This document shows positions 22,362 to 31,178 of a stretch of DNA of 34,435 nt, piece after piece (the first letter of the stretch is position 1; each line of letters begins with the position of its first letter). This stretch comes from Candidatus Dormiibacter sp. Its GTDB lineage: Bacteria; Chloroflexota; Dormibacteria; UBA8260. A program made the translations under genes and the position numbers. Under the pieces are notes generated by a model, which worked only from the letters and a program-made list of their open reading frames with translations, did not search any database and was not told the DNA's origin. The stretch spans positions 1-34,435 of the forward strand of contig JANWHI010000019.1 in assembly GCA_025450495.1 (NCBI GenBank), given 5' to 3'.

Positions 22362-23045
22362 TCAGCTGGCTCCGATGAGGACGGTGCACTCGCCCCGGGG
22401 CGGGTGGGCGGCGAACGCCTCCGCCAGCGCCGCGGCCGTGCCCGTGTGGAAGGTCTCATGAACTTTAGTCAATTCCCTGGCGACCACCACCGGGCGGTCG
22501 GCGCAGCTCGGAGCGATGAGCGCCAGCGTGCGCGCCAGACGCAGCGGCGACTCATAGAACACCACCGTACCGTCGAGGCCGAGCCCAGCCTCGACCGCGC
22601 GGCGCAGCTTGCCGGGGCTGCGCGGCAAAAAGCCAAGGAAGCAAACGCGGTCGCCACGCAGACCGCTGCCGGCGACGGCGGTGGTGAGCGCCGATGCGCC
22701 CGGGATGGGCACGACCGCAACGCCCTCCGCCCGCGCCGCCGCGACCAGGGCAGCGCCGGGGTCGCTCATCACCGGCGTGCCGGCGTCGGTGCAGAGCGCC
22801 AGCGTCTCCCCCGCCACGAGGCGGTCGACCAGGGCGGGGACTCGCCGCCGCTCGTCGTGTGCCGGGAGGGAGAGCAGGGGGCGGGAGATGCCGTGTGCGG
22901 TGAGCAGCTGCCGCGTGCGCCGCGTGTCCTCGGCGATCACCGCGGCGCACTCGCGCAACACCCGGAGAGCGCGCAGGGTGATGTCCTCGAGGTTGCCGAT
23001 CGGCGTGGCGACGACGTACAGCCGCCCCGGCTGCGGCTCCGTCAA
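22362..23045 (-). CDS. rsmI: 16S rRNA (cytidine1402-2'-O)-methyltransferase
   Basis: RsmI methylates the 2'-OH of C1402 in the decoding centre. The 227-residue product has [21 protein letters not shown] at the N-terminus, [10 protein letters not shown], the SAM-binding [14 protein letters not shown], and [17 protein letters not shown], all typical. The start is TTG 23045, overlapping the nadE stop as TTGA, an unusual start codon but the only one that keeps the conserved N-terminus. With rsmA and the two TlyA-like genes, it makes four rRNA methyltransferases in the window. Confidence 0.96.
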   Translation of the reverse strand: MTEPQPGRLYVVATPIGNLEDITLRALRVLRECAAVIAEDTRRTRQLLTAHGISRPLLSLPAHDERRRVPALVDRLVAGETLALCTDAGTPVMSDPGAALVAAARAEGVAVVPIPGASALTTAVAGSGLRGDRVCFLGFLPRSPGKLRRAVEAGLGLDGTVVFYESPLRLARTLALIAPSCADRPVVVARELTKVHETFHTGTAAALAEAFAAHPPRGECTVLIGAS

Positions 23046-23908
23046 GTACCCCAGTCCCTGGGGTAGCGGAAATCGCGGTCGATGGTGCGCGCCGAGAGCT
23101 TGGCGATGATCGGCGGACGCCGTTTGTACTGGCTCCCCCGCACCCGGCGGCCGATGTCCTCGACGAAGGCGTCGTCGAAGCGCAGCGCGCGCAATTCCGC
23201 TCGCGTCCGCCGCTCATCGACCATGTGATAGAGCAGCGAGTCGACGATTGCGTAGCCGAAGCCCAGCTCCTGCTCGTCGGACTGGCCCTCCCAGAGGTCG
23301 GCGCTTGGTGCCTTGTCGATGACCGTCGCCGGGAGGTTGATCGCGTGGGCGAGCGTGAACACCTGCGTCTTGTAGAGGTCACCGAGCGGGTTGAGCGCAC
23401 TCGCCATGTCGCCGAAGACCGTGCCGTAGCCGAGCAGCAGCTCGGTCTTGTTGCTGGTGCCGATGACCAGCGCCTGGTGCGCCCACGACAGGTCGTACAG
23501 GATGGTCATCCGCTCGCGTGCCATCTTGTTGCCGCGGCGACCCCGGTCGGCATCCGGGAAGCGCTCGAAATAGGCGTCGATCTGCGGCGAGATGTCGGCC
23601 AGGGTCGGAGTCATGCCCAGGTGTGCGCACACCGCTCGTGCATCCGCTTCGGACGCGGAGGACGAGGTGCGATAGGGCATCAGCACAGGGAGGACGTTCT
23701 GCGGACCGAGCGCTGCGCACGCGATCGCCGCGCTCAGCGCGGAGTCGACGCCGCCGGAGAGCCCGACCACGACGCGCTCGAAGCCGACCTTGCGCACCTC
23801 GTTGCGGACGAACCCGACGAGGAGCTCGCGGACGACCGCGCTGTCAATCGAGAGCTCGTCGGTTCCTGAGTCGCTCGGTCTCGGCATCGTTGATGTCATG
23901 TCGTTCAT
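23042..23908 (-). CDS. nadE: NAD synthetase, synthetase domain only
   Basis: NadE amidates nicotinic acid adenine dinucleotide to NAD using ATP. The 288-residue product has the PP-loop [51 protein letters not shown] and a C-terminus containing YKRRPPI, as in bacterial NadE. Three in-frame ATGs (23908, 23899, 23887) open the gene without a clear ribosome-binding site. I list the longest, and all overlap the nitrilase-like gene by 44-65 bp. It lacks the N-terminal glutaminase domain of glutamine-dependent NadE, which is supplied by the neighbour. Confidence 0.95.
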   Translation of the reverse strand: MNDMTSTMPRPSDSGTDELSIDSAVVRELLVGFVRNEVRKVGFERVVVGLSGGVDSALSAAIACAALGPQNVLPVLMPYRTSSSASEADARAVCAHLGMTPTLADISPQIDAYFERFPDADRGRRGNKMARERMTILYDLSWAHQALVIGTSNKTELLLGYGTVFGDMASALNPLGDLYKTQVFTLAHAINLPATVIDKAPSADLWEGQSDEQELGFGYAIVDSLLYHMVDERRTRAELRALRFDDAFVEDIGRRVRGSQYKRRPPIIAKLSARTIDRDFRYPRDWGT

Positions 23909-24815
23909 CCCGGAGAAGTGGGTTGGCGATGCGGGCGCGGCGCACCGCGGCGAGGTCGATGCGGTGCGTGACCAGGCACTCTTCGCCACCGGCAGGATCG
24001 TCGAGCAGGCGGCCATCGGGTCCGACCACGCGCGAACCGCCCCAGAAGTTGATGCCGTCCTCGAAGCCCACCCGGTTGCAGTACAGCAGATAGGCGGTGA
24101 ACAGCTGGGCGTACGTGCGCGTCATCGCGTCGTAGCTGCGGGCTGTGCCGAGCGCGTGGCCGCGTACCACGCCACGCCCAGGGGAGGCCGATGGGCAGAT
24201 GAAGAGCTCGACGCCAGCCCGCGCCAGCACGCCGACCGCCGTCGGGTGCCACATGTCCTCACAGATCAGCATCCCGGCCTGCCAGGGCCGCGGCGGCGAG
24301 GCGGCGCTCAGAGGAGCCGCGAAGGTCCGGAATCTGTCGCCCTGGGCGAGGTACCTGGCCTCGTCGAAGAGCCCGTAGGTCGGCAGGTAGACCTTGCGGT
24401 GCACGTGGTGGAGATGGCCGCCGGAGAAGTAGAGGGCCGCGTTGGAGAAGCGGGCGTCGTCGCTTTCGAGGACGCAGCCCGCGACCACGTCGATCGACTG
24501 GGACGCCGCGGCCAGCCGGCGCAGCTCAGGCGACTGCTCGCGCAGGGCCACGTCGGGCACCAGGTCCTTGAGGAAGTAGCCGGTCAGCGACAGCTCAGGG
24601 AACACCACCAGGGCGGCCCCGCCCGACGCGGCCTGGGCGACCAGCTCGAGGTGACGCTCGAGGTTGGCGTCCACGTCGCCGAGCCGCGGCGCCATCTGCG
24701 CGAGCGTCACCACCACGTCGCTGTGGTCTCCCTGCGGCCTCACGGTGGTGGGCTGCGGACCCGAGACGGGCGTCACCGGCGTGGCTGGCGCCGGCGGCGC
24801 GTCGGTCACGGTCAT
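23844..24815 (-). CDS. Nitrilase-superfamily amidohydrolase, probable glutaminase partner of NadE
   Basis: The 323-residue protein has the nitrilase catalytic triad: Glu in [15 protein letters not shown], Lys in [17 protein letters not shown], and Cys in [11 protein letters not shown]. The FPELSLTGY and [13 protein letters not shown] segments resemble the glutaminase domain of two-domain NAD synthetases more than aliphatic nitrilases. Because it overlaps nadE, the likely role is to release ammonia from glutamine for NAD synthesis in a split enzyme. This is inference from context. The start overlaps the dinG stop (ATGA). The first 30 residues are Pro/Ala-rich and probably disordered. Confidence 0.85.
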   Translation of the reverse strand: MTVTDAPPAPATPVTPVSGPQPTTVRPQGDHSDVVVTLAQMAPRLGDVDANLERHLELVAQAASGGAALVVFPELSLTGYFLKDLVPDVALREQSPELRRLAAASQSIDVVAGCVLESDDARFSNAALYFSGGHLHHVHRKVYLPTYGLFDEARYLAQGDRFRTFAAPLSAASPPRPWQAGMLICEDMWHPTAVGVLARAGVELFICPSASPGRGVVRGHALGTARSYDAMTRTYAQLFTAYLLYCNRVGFEDGINFWGGSRVVGPDGRLLDDPAGGEECLVTHRIDLAAVRRARIANPLLRDERHDINDAETERLRNRRALD

Positions 24816-27583
24816 GCGGGGTCCTCGTGCATACGGTGATCCTGCGCCGATTGTCGGTGCGACGCGCCCAGTTGTGTCACCTCGGGAACGCGGCGCTGGA
24901 GCACGAAGTCGGCCACCGCCTCGCCGACGTCCGCCACCGGCAGCGTCGCGACCGCCGCCGGTGGCAGCGCCTGCAGGAACCGCTCTCCGTAGTCGCGGCT
25001 GCGCAGACGCTCGTCGCAGAGAACCACGGCCCCGCGATCGTTGCCGCGGCGGATCAGCCGGCCGAAGCCCTGGCGCAGGCGCAGCACCGCCTGGGGAAGG
25101 ATGTACTGGCCGAAGGGGTCGGCCAGCGACTGGGTGCGGGCGCGCACCAGGGGATCGGAGGGCACCGCGAAGGGGAGCTTGGCGATAACCACGCAGCGGA
25201 GTGCGTCCCCGGGCACATCGATGCCCTCCCAGAAGCTGCTGGTGCCGAGCAGCACGGTGCGCTGGTTGGCGAGGAAGCTGGCCAGGATCTGCCGGCGGGT
25301 CCCGTCGAGGCCCTGGCCCAGCAGGGCGATGCCGCTCGCCTCCATCCGCTGGCCGAGCAGCGCGTGGACGCGGCGGAGTGGGTTGTAGCCGGTGAACAGA
25401 GCCAGGGTGCTGCCCCCGAGCCGGTCGGCGACGTCGCCAATCAGCGTAGCCAGGGCGCGGTCGTACTCCGGGTCGTCGTAGGGCGGCACGTCGGCGGGGA
25501 GCACGCAGAGCGCCTGCTCGAAGAAGTCGTACGGGGAGTTGAGCAGCAGCTCGTCCGCCCCGTCCAGCCCGAGCCGGGTGCTGGTGAAGCCGAAGTCACC
25601 GGCAACGGCCAGCGTCGCTGAGGTGGCCACCACGGTGTCGGCCCGGGTGAAGACGGACTCGCGCAGGGCGTCCGCGACGCTCACCGGCGCCTCGTGGAGC
25701 TCGCCCTGCTCGGCGCGCAGCGCCAGCCACGCCACGTGCTGCTCGCGCGGGCGGAGCAGCACCCACTCCACCGCTAGGGCGAGCTCGTCGAGGGCGGTGG
25801 CGGCGAGCAGCCGTTCCTGGTCGGCGCGTTCGGGCTGTGGGAGCATGTCGATCTGCAGGGAGGACGCGTGCTCCTCCTCACGCAGGCGGGCAGCGGCGGT
25901 GTGCCAGCACTCGACGGCGTGCTGGGCTGAGCGTCGCAGCACCAGGTGTCCGTGGCCCTCGCGAACCTCGGCGCTGAGCCCGACGATGGCGTTGCCGCTG
26001 TGGTCGGCGCCCACAACCTCGCCGATCCGCCCCTTGACGTCGCCAAACAGCCGGATCGCCGCCTCGCGGGCCGCCGCCAGGGCGGCGCCAAGCGCACCCT
26101 CGGCGATGCCCAGGCGATCGACGACGAGCAGCACGTCACCGGCGCGCAGGTTGACGCCGAGCTGGTCGGTGGCGGCCTCTTCGAGGTGATGTGCCTCGTC
26201 GATGACCAGCACCTCGTGCTCGCCCAGCGCGTGACCGCCGCCGGCTGCGTCGGCAAGAAGAAGGGCGTGGTTGGTGATCACGATCGACGCGGATTCAGCC
26301 GTGCGCCGGGCGGCCACCATGAAACAGCGGTTGCCCTGCCAGTTGGCGCAGGCCGCGCCGAGACAGTCACCACCGTCGGACTCGACATGCCGCCAGAGTG
26401 CCTCGTCCACACCGTTGAGGTGGAGCTCGCCACGATCGCCGTCCTTGGTCTCGGCCAGCCAGGACAGCAGCTTCAGCTTGAAGCGGATGCGGTCGAGGTC
26501 GGGCCCGTGGGGACCGGTGTCGGGAGACTGTAGGAAGCGGTGCCAGCGCCGCAGGCTGAGCTGGTGGTTGCGACCCTTGAGGAGCGCCACCGGCACCGGC
26601 GCGCCGACGATGCGCTCGACCATCGGCAGGTCGCGGTTCATCAGCTGCTCCTGAAGGGTGATGGTGCGGGTGGCCACCACCGCGCGCCGGCCGTTGCGGC
26701 TGTTCAGCGCCAGCGGCACCAGGTAGGCCAGCGACTTGCCCACCCCCGTCCCGGCCTCGACGAGCAGCCGGCGGCGACGCTGCACTGCCTGGCCGACAGC
26801 GCGGGTCATCTCCAGCTGCGTCTCACGCAGCTCGTAGCCGAGCTCATCTGCGAGGGGACCGCTCGGGCCGAGCAGGGCGGTCGCGGTGGCGACGATGTCC
26901 GCTGGTGGTGGCCCCGTCGGCGGCGGTGGCGGCGGAGCCCCGCGCTGGGCTCCGGCCCAGGAGCGCCGCTGCGGGTCGCCATCGGTGCGCACAACCTCAG
27001 CGAAGAAGTGGCCAAGCTCGCCACCCGCCTGCGCGGCGACGCGGCGGATCTGGGCGAGAACGCCGGCGGGCAGGGCCTCCGCCGCGGCCCGGAGTTGGGC
27101 GAAGAGCAGGTACGTCGCCGAGGCATCGCTGAGCGCGCGGTGCGGCCGCTTGTGCTCGATGGCCAGCGCTGCGCTGAGCAACGGCAGGCTGTGCGATGCG
27201 GCCACCGGCAGCAAGCAGCGCGCCAGCTCGAGGGTGTCGAGCACGCGCCGTCGCCCGAAGGCGGCCGGGACAAGGCCGGCGCAGAAGGTGATGTCGAAGC
27301 CCGCGCCGTGGGCGACGAGCTCGGCGCCCTCACAGAAGTCCGCCAGCTGAGCGACGCCCTCGACGGGCGCGGGGGCACCCTCGATGTCGGCGGCATCCAG
27401 CCCCACAAGGCGTTGCACCGCGAGCGGGATGGGCACGCCGGGGTCGACGACCAGCTCCATCTCGCGCAGCCGGCGCATCTCGAGGTCGAACCGCACCGCG
27501 CCGATCTCGAGTACGCGGTCGCTCTTCGGCGACAGGCCGGTGGTCTCGAGGTCGAAGGCGACGTACTCGCTGGGCGCAGACAC
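24812..27583 (-). CDS. dinG: DinG-family helicase with N-terminal DEDDh exonuclease
   Basis: The 923-residue protein joins a DnaQ-like 3'-5' exonuclease (about 1-170: AFDLETTG, VAHGAGFDITF, HRALSDASAT with DEDDh residues) to an XPD/DinG superfamily 2 helicase. A linker with six consecutive prolines near residue 220 connects them. Helicase motifs include Walker A EAGTGVGKSLAYLVP, the DEAH box VLVIDEAHHLEE, SFWEGIDVPGD and GFGRLIRRGNDRG. The segment DCLGAACANWQGNRC carries three cysteines where DinG/XPD enzymes place an iron-sulfur cluster. Whether a fourth ligand exists is unclear. Start GTG 27583 is chosen because conserved residues begin at once and a -10 box lies 6 bp upstream. The open frame upstream into plsC is a shadow. 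Confidence 0.93.
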   Translation of the reverse strand: MSAPSEYVAFDLETTGLSPKSDRVLEIGAVRFDLEMRRLREMELVVDPGVPIPLAVQRLVGLDAADIEGAPAPVEGVAQLADFCEGAELVAHGAGFDITFCAGLVPAAFGRRRVLDTLELARCLLPVAASHSLPLLSAALAIEHKRPHRALSDASATYLLFAQLRAAAEALPAGVLAQIRRVAAQAGGELGHFFAEVVRTDGDPQRRSWAGAQRGAPPPPPPTGPPPADIVATATALLGPSGPLADELGYELRETQLEMTRAVGQAVQRRRRLLVEAGTGVGKSLAYLVPLALNSRNGRRAVVATRTITLQEQLMNRDLPMVERIVGAPVPVALLKGRNHQLSLRRWHRFLQSPDTGPHGPDLDRIRFKLKLLSWLAETKDGDRGELHLNGVDEALWRHVESDGGDCLGAACANWQGNRCFMVAARRTAESASIVITNHALLLADAAGGGHALGEHEVLVIDEAHHLEEAATDQLGVNLRAGDVLLVVDRLGIAEGALGAALAAAREAAIRLFGDVKGRIGEVVGADHSGNAIVGLSAEVREGHGHLVLRRSAQHAVECWHTAAARLREEEHASSLQIDMLPQPERADQERLLAATALDELALAVEWVLLRPREQHVAWLALRAEQGELHEAPVSVADALRESVFTRADTVVATSATLAVAGDFGFTSTRLGLDGADELLLNSPYDFFEQALCVLPADVPPYDDPEYDRALATLIGDVADRLGGSTLALFTGYNPLRRVHALLGQRMEASGIALLGQGLDGTRRQILASFLANQRTVLLGTSSFWEGIDVPGDALRCVVIAKLPFAVPSDPLVRARTQSLADPFGQYILPQAVLRLRQGFGRLIRRGNDRGAVVLCDERLRSRDYGERFLQALPPAAVATLPVADVGEAVADFVLQRRVPEVTQLGASHRQSAQDHRMHEDPA

Positions 27584-27589
27584 CGCCCG

Positions 27590-27628
27590 ATTGTAGGGAG
27601 CGTCCGAGCTGTGCCCAGCAGCCTGGGC
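27590..27628 (-). promoter_or_regulatory. Leaderless-type promoter of dinG with an inverted repeat at the -35 position
   Basis: TCCCTACAAT (27599-27590) contains TACAAT ending 6 bp before the dinG GTG, so the message probably starts at the start codon. At the place of the -35 lies a perfect 6-bp inverted repeat, GCCCAG-GCTG-CTGGGC on the minus strand (27628-27613), with no U tract after it. It could be an operator or a weak end signal for the plsC operon. No GAACnnnnGTTC-type LexA box is seen. Confidence 0.5.
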
Positions 27629-27633
27629 GCAGG

Positions 27634-28287
27634 CTACGCCGCGGGCGGTGCGGCGGCGCTGCCTGCCGCCCGGTATTCGGGAGGGAGCATCCGCGAGATC
27701 GCGTCCATGATCGCTGCGGCGGCCGCATGGTTGTCGGCTCTTGGTCTCTGGCCGGAGGCGGGAAGGGTCACCGGAGGGCCGTAGCGGAGGTGGACGTCGC
27801 CGCGGTGGATGCGGTTGGTGCCGCGGGGGAGCACCTTCTCGGTTCCCCACACCGCCGCCGGGATCACCGGGACGCCGCCGTGGCGGGCGATGAACCCGAC
27901 CCCCGGCTGGGGTTCCCGGAGGCGACCGTCAGGGGATCGTGAGCCCTCCGGGTAGACCAGCACGATGTGGCCGTCGCGGAGCAGGCCCAGGGTGTGTCGC
28001 AGCGCAGTGCGGTCGGCGCTGCCCCGGACCACCGGGTATGCGTTGAAGGCACGGAACAGCCAGCGCCAGCGAGCGCCGGCGAAGTGCTCGCTCTTGGCCA
28101 TGTAGTACACGTCGAGGCGGGGGATCAGCGCGCCGGTCAGCGGCGGATCGGCGGCGCTGATGTGGTTGCCCACCACCAGCGCTCCGCCGCTTGCGGGAAC
28201 GTTGTCGAGTCCCTGGACGTGGAGCCGCGGTCCCAGGATGGTTGCGGCAAGCAGCCGCATGATCGCGCGCAGCAGCGCGTACCTCAT
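27634..28287 (-). CDS. plsC: 1-acyl-sn-glycerol-3-phosphate acyltransferase
   Basis: PlsC acylates lysophosphatidic acid to phosphatidic acid at the membrane. The 217-residue product has the acyltransferase motifs NHISAADPPL (NHxxxxD), PVVRGSADR, VYPEGSRSPDG (usually FPEGTRS) and the proline-containing VPVIPAAVWG. A hydrophobic N-terminus (ALLRAIMRLLAATILG) is the probable membrane anchor. ATG 28287 overlaps the cmk stop (ATGA). The cmk-plsC pair is common in bacteria. It is the last gene of this operon. Confidence 0.93.
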   Translation of the reverse strand: MRYALLRAIMRLLAATILGPRLHVQGLDNVPASGGALVVGNHISAADPPLTGALIPRLDVYYMAKSEHFAGARWRWLFRAFNAYPVVRGSADRTALRHTLGLLRDGHIVLVYPEGSRSPDGRLREPQPGVGFIARHGGVPVIPAAVWGTEKVLPRGTNRIHRGDVHLRYGPPVTLPASGQRPRADNHAAAAAIMDAISRMLPPEYRAAGSAAAPPAA

Positions 28288-28979
28288 CGCGCGGAGAGCG
28301 GGTGTAGCCCAGCAGCGGCGCACACGGACAGTGCGTACGCGATCATCTCGTCCTTGCCCATCATGGAAGTGTCGATGACGCGTGCGTCATCAGCACGGCG
28401 CAATGGCGATGCCGTGCGCTGCGAATCGGATCGATCGCGGTCACCGACCTCAGCGCGGATGGAGCTGCCATCGGTGTTGGCGCCACGCGCGCGCAGCTGG
28501 GCGAGGCGCCGCTGCTCGCGCACCGCCTGCGGTGCGTCCAGATAGAGCTTCACCGCCGCTCGCGGGAAGACCACCGTGCCGCAGTCGCGCCCGACCGCGA
28601 CGGCGCCGTCGTGTGCAGGGCGGCGCTGCAGCTCGAGGACGGCGGCGCGGACCTGCGGTTCGCCGGCGATAGCCGCCAGCAGTGCGGCGTGGCGGGGGTC
28701 GTGCAGCTGGGCGGCGGCGGCCACGCCGTCAACCAGCACGGTGCCACTGCCGGAACGTGGGTCGGTGTCGACGCTCAGCGACGTTCGCCGGGCGAGCATG
28801 CCGAGCACCTCCGGGTCGGTGCCGTCGATCCCGGCGCGCACCGCAGCCACCATCACACCGCGGTAGAAGAGCCCGGTGTCGATCAGCGGGAGGCCGAGAT
28901 CTTTGGCCAGCGCCCGCCCGAGCGTGGACTTCCCGCTTCCTGCGGGCCCGTCGACGGTGACGATGCGTCCGTTGTTCAC
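28284..28979 (-). CDS. cmk: Cytidylate kinase
   Basis: Cmk phosphorylates CMP and dCMP. The 231-residue product starts NGRIVTVDGPAGSGKSTLGRALA with the P-loop. It has LIDTGLFYRGV (YR of the NMP-binding site), VAVGRDCGTVVFPRAAVKLYLDA (usually GRDIGT), a lid-region EQRRLAQLRARG, RDRSDSQRTASPLRRADDARVIDTS, and a C-terminal helix. Start GTG 28979 overlaps the pseudouridine synthase stop. Confidence 0.96.
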   Translation of the reverse strand: MNNGRIVTVDGPAGSGKSTLGRALAKDLGLPLIDTGLFYRGVMVAAVRAGIDGTDPEVLGMLARRTSLSVDTDPRSGSGTVLVDGVAAAAQLHDPRHAALLAAIAGEPQVRAAVLELQRRPAHDGAVAVGRDCGTVVFPRAAVKLYLDAPQAVREQRRLAQLRARGANTDGSSIRAEVGDRDRSDSQRTASPLRRADDARVIDTSMMGKDEMIAYALSVCAAAGLHPLSAR

Positions 28980-29725
28980 GCGCCGGCCGCGCTCCCCGAC
29001 CCGGCCGCGGCCCGCAGCGCGGCGATCTCCTCGTCGTCGAGCCTGCGGCTCTTGCCGTCGCCAAGGTCGCCGAGCGCTATCGGTCCCACCGCGACCCGGC
29101 AGAGGTCGGCGACGCCATTGCCGACCGCCGCGAAGAGGCGCCGCACCACGCGCTTGCGCCCCTCCGCCATCACCACGTCGACCGCGTCGCTGCCGGGCGA
29201 GCCGCGAACATCGACCGCTGCCGCCGTTCCGTCGTCGAGCACGACGCCCGCGATCATGGTGCGGACCTGCTCGTCGGTCAGCGAAGCGGTGGGGATGACC
29301 CGATACGTCTTGTGCAGCCCGTGGCGGGGATGCGCGACACGGTGGGCCAGCTCGCCGTCGCTGGTCAGCAGCAGCAGCCCGCGGCTGTCGGCGTCCAGCC
29401 GCCCCACCGGGACCAGCCCGGCGATGGCGGGCACGAGGTCGGCAACCGTTCGCCTCCCCTGCGGATCGTGCATCGTCGTGATCACCCCGACCGGTTTGTT
29501 GAGCGCCAGCGTCACCGGCTGCGGGCGTGTCGCCGGGATGCGCCTGCCGTCGACGGTGACGGCGTCGGCGTCGGCGTCGATCCGCGCGCCGATCTTCGCC
29601 GGCTCCCCGTTGACGCGCACCCGTCCGGCGGTGATCAGCTCATCGGCGGCGCGGCGTGAGGCAACCCCACGACGGGCGAGGAACCGGTTGAGGCGCTCGC
29701 CGCCGTTCGCGGCGGCGCCTGTCAC
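28976..29725 (-). CDS. rluB: RsuA/RluB-type pseudouridine synthase
   Basis: The 249-residue protein has an N-terminal S4 domain (ERLNRFLARRGVASRRAADELITAGRVRVNGEPA) and a pseudouridine synthase domain with NKPVGVITTMHDPQGRRTV, the catalytic Asp in VPVGRLDADSRGLLLLTSDGEL, and HKTYRV. In this scpA-scpB context such genes are usually annotated RluB (23S rRNA U2605 in E. coli numbering), but the exact target is inferred. It starts with GTG 29725, overlapping the scpB stop. Confidence 0.93.
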   Translation of the reverse strand: MTGAAANGGERLNRFLARRGVASRRAADELITAGRVRVNGEPAKIGARIDADADAVTVDGRRIPATRPQPVTLALNKPVGVITTMHDPQGRRTVADLVPAIAGLVPVGRLDADSRGLLLLTSDGELAHRVAHPRHGLHKTYRVIPTASLTDEQVRTMIAGVVLDDGTAAAVDVRGSPGSDAVDVVMAEGRKRVVRRLFAAVGNGVADLCRVAVGPIALGDLGDGKSRRLDDEEIAALRAAAGSGSAAGA

Positions 29726-30381
29726 GGCGCGGCGCCGGCGTCGGGCGCGGCGCTGACCGCGAAACGGTCGATCTCGGCCGATTCTCCGAGCGGGGGAAGG
29801 TCATCGATGCGCTCCAGCCCGACGATCTGGAGGAAGCGCAGCGTGGTGCCGAACAGCCTCGGGCGACCCGCCGTCTCCTGTCGGTCCACCTCGACGATCA
29901 GGCCGCGCCGCTCGAGGTTGTCGAGCACCGCCTCGCAGTTGACGCCCCTGATCGCCTCGATGCCGGCGCGGGTCAGCGGCTGGCGGTAGGCGACGATGGC
30001 CAGCGTCTCCAGGGCGGGGCGGCTGAGCCGGGTCGGCTTCTCAGGTTGCAGAGCGCGCTGCACCGCCCAGGCGGTCTCGGGGCGGGTGACCAGCTGGACC
30101 TGGTTGTCGTGGCGCTGGAGCATCAGCCCGCGGCCGCGCAGCTGATCGGCGAGGGCCTCGGCGGCGCCGGCAACTGCGGCCGGTGTCCGTCCCACGATCG
30201 CTGCCACCTCTGCCAGGGTCACCGCCCGGTTGAGCGAGAAGCACACCGCCTCGACGGCAACGGCGAGGTCCTCGGGCTCGGCCCCGGCCACACCCTCGGG
30301 CACGACGGCGCGGCCGAACCCGTCGAGCGCCAGCTCAAATGTCTCGTCATCCGCCGCGACACCCGGCCCGAGCTCATCCAC
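29722..30381 (-). CDS. scpB: Segregation and condensation protein ScpB
   Basis: ScpB is the winged-helix dimer that, with ScpA, completes the Smc condensin. The 219-residue sequence has the two wHTH regions: VEAVCFSLNRAVTLAEVAAIVG with VQLVTRPETAWAVQRAL, then LSRPALETLAIVAYRQPLTRAGIEAIRGVNCEAVLDNLERRGLI with GRPRLFGTT. Start GTG 30381 is chosen because it overlaps the scpA stop by 8 bp, as expected for coupled subunits. The open frame further upstream is inside scpA. Confidence 0.94.
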   Translation of the reverse strand: MDELGPGVAADDETFELALDGFGRAVVPEGVAGAEPEDLAVAVEAVCFSLNRAVTLAEVAAIVGRTPAAVAGAAEALADQLRGRGLMLQRHDNQVQLVTRPETAWAVQRALQPEKPTRLSRPALETLAIVAYRQPLTRAGIEAIRGVNCEAVLDNLERRGLIVEVDRQETAGRPRLFGTTLRFLQIVGLERIDDLPPLGESAEIDRFAVSAAPDAGAAP

Positions 30382-31129
30382 CGGCGTGCACCATGATCGG
30401 GCCGAAGGGCTCCTTCTGGTCGACGATGGCCTCACCGAGGCGAAGCAGCTCGAGCAGGGCGAGGAAGCAGGCCACCGCCTCGAGGCGCGTGGTCACGGTG
30501 GCAAACAGCTCTTCGAACGCGAGCCGCCCGCCACGCAGGCGGTCGCGGATCTGCGCCATCTTCTCGTCGACCGAGAAGATGACCGCGCCCACGGCCAGAG
30601 GCTCGGCCTCGTCGAGGCGCAGCAGCACCTCGCGGAAGGCCGCGGCCAGCCGTTCCGGGGGGATGCGCAGGCGCTCGACCGGGATGACCTCGGGCGCCAC
30701 CAGGCCGAGGAAGCTGCGGGTTCCCTCCTCCGCAGCCTCGGCGAGCAGCGCCTCGGCGGCCGCTTTGAAGAGGCGGTACTCGCTCAAGCGCCGGCCCGCG
30801 TCATCCACCTCGGCCTCGTCCTCGGAACCCTCGTCCCCGGCCTGGTTCGGGTTGAGCCTCGCCGCCTTGAGGGCAACCAGGCGCGCCGCCAGGGAGAGGA
30901 AGTCGGCCACCTCGCGGAGGTCGACCTGCTCGCCGGCGGCCTGCATCCGTTCCCGATACTGCCCGGTTATCTCGGCGACAGCGACGCCATCGAGGTCGAC
31001 CTCACCGCGCTGGGCGCGGACCACGAGCTGTTCCAGGGTGCCGCTGAACCCGGCCACCTCGACGTGGAACCGCTCCGCAGGCTCGGCCTCGGACACGCCG
31101 GGCGGTGTGGTCACGGGGGTGTCACTCAT
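30374..31129 (-). CDS. scpA: Segregation and condensation protein ScpA
   Basis: ScpA is the kleisin bridging the Smc heads. The 251-residue product shows the N-terminal helix FHVEVAGFSGTLEQLVVRAQRGEVDLDGVAVAEI (the usual consensus is FxGPLdLLL), the segment VADFLSLAARLVALKAARLNP, an acidic middle (GDEGSEDEAEVDD), and a C-terminal winged helix (VGAVIFSVDEKMAQIRDRLRGG). The glycine-proline of the consensus is replaced by Ser-Gly-Thr. ATG 31129 is 49 bp after recN, the only real gap in this operon. A TACCAT box lies 9 bp before it. Confidence 0.93.
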   Translation of the reverse strand: MSDTPVTTPPGVSEAEPAERFHVEVAGFSGTLEQLVVRAQRGEVDLDGVAVAEITGQYRERMQAAGEQVDLREVADFLSLAARLVALKAARLNPNQAGDEGSEDEAEVDDAGRRLSEYRLFKAAAEALLAEAAEEGTRSFLGLVAPEVIPVERLRIPPERLAAAFREVLLRLDEAEPLAVGAVIFSVDEKMAQIRDRLRGGRLAFEELFATVTTRLEAVACFLALLELLRLGEAIVDQKEPFGPIMVHAGG

Positions 31130-31138
31130 CTCGCCAGC

Positions 31139-31148
31139 ATGGTAGGGA
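31139..31148 (-). promoter_or_regulatory. Possible internal promoter box of scpA (TCCCTACCAT)
   Basis: The ten bases differ by one from the TCCCTACAAT boxes of thrS and dinG and end 9 bp before the scpA ATG, in the only real intergenic gap of the operon. GGCGAG next to the ATG might instead act as a weak ribosome-binding site, so leaderless expression is less certain than for thrS and dinG. Confidence 0.35.
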
Positions 31149-31178
31149 TCCGCGAGCCGGCGGTCGCGGCCAGGGCGT

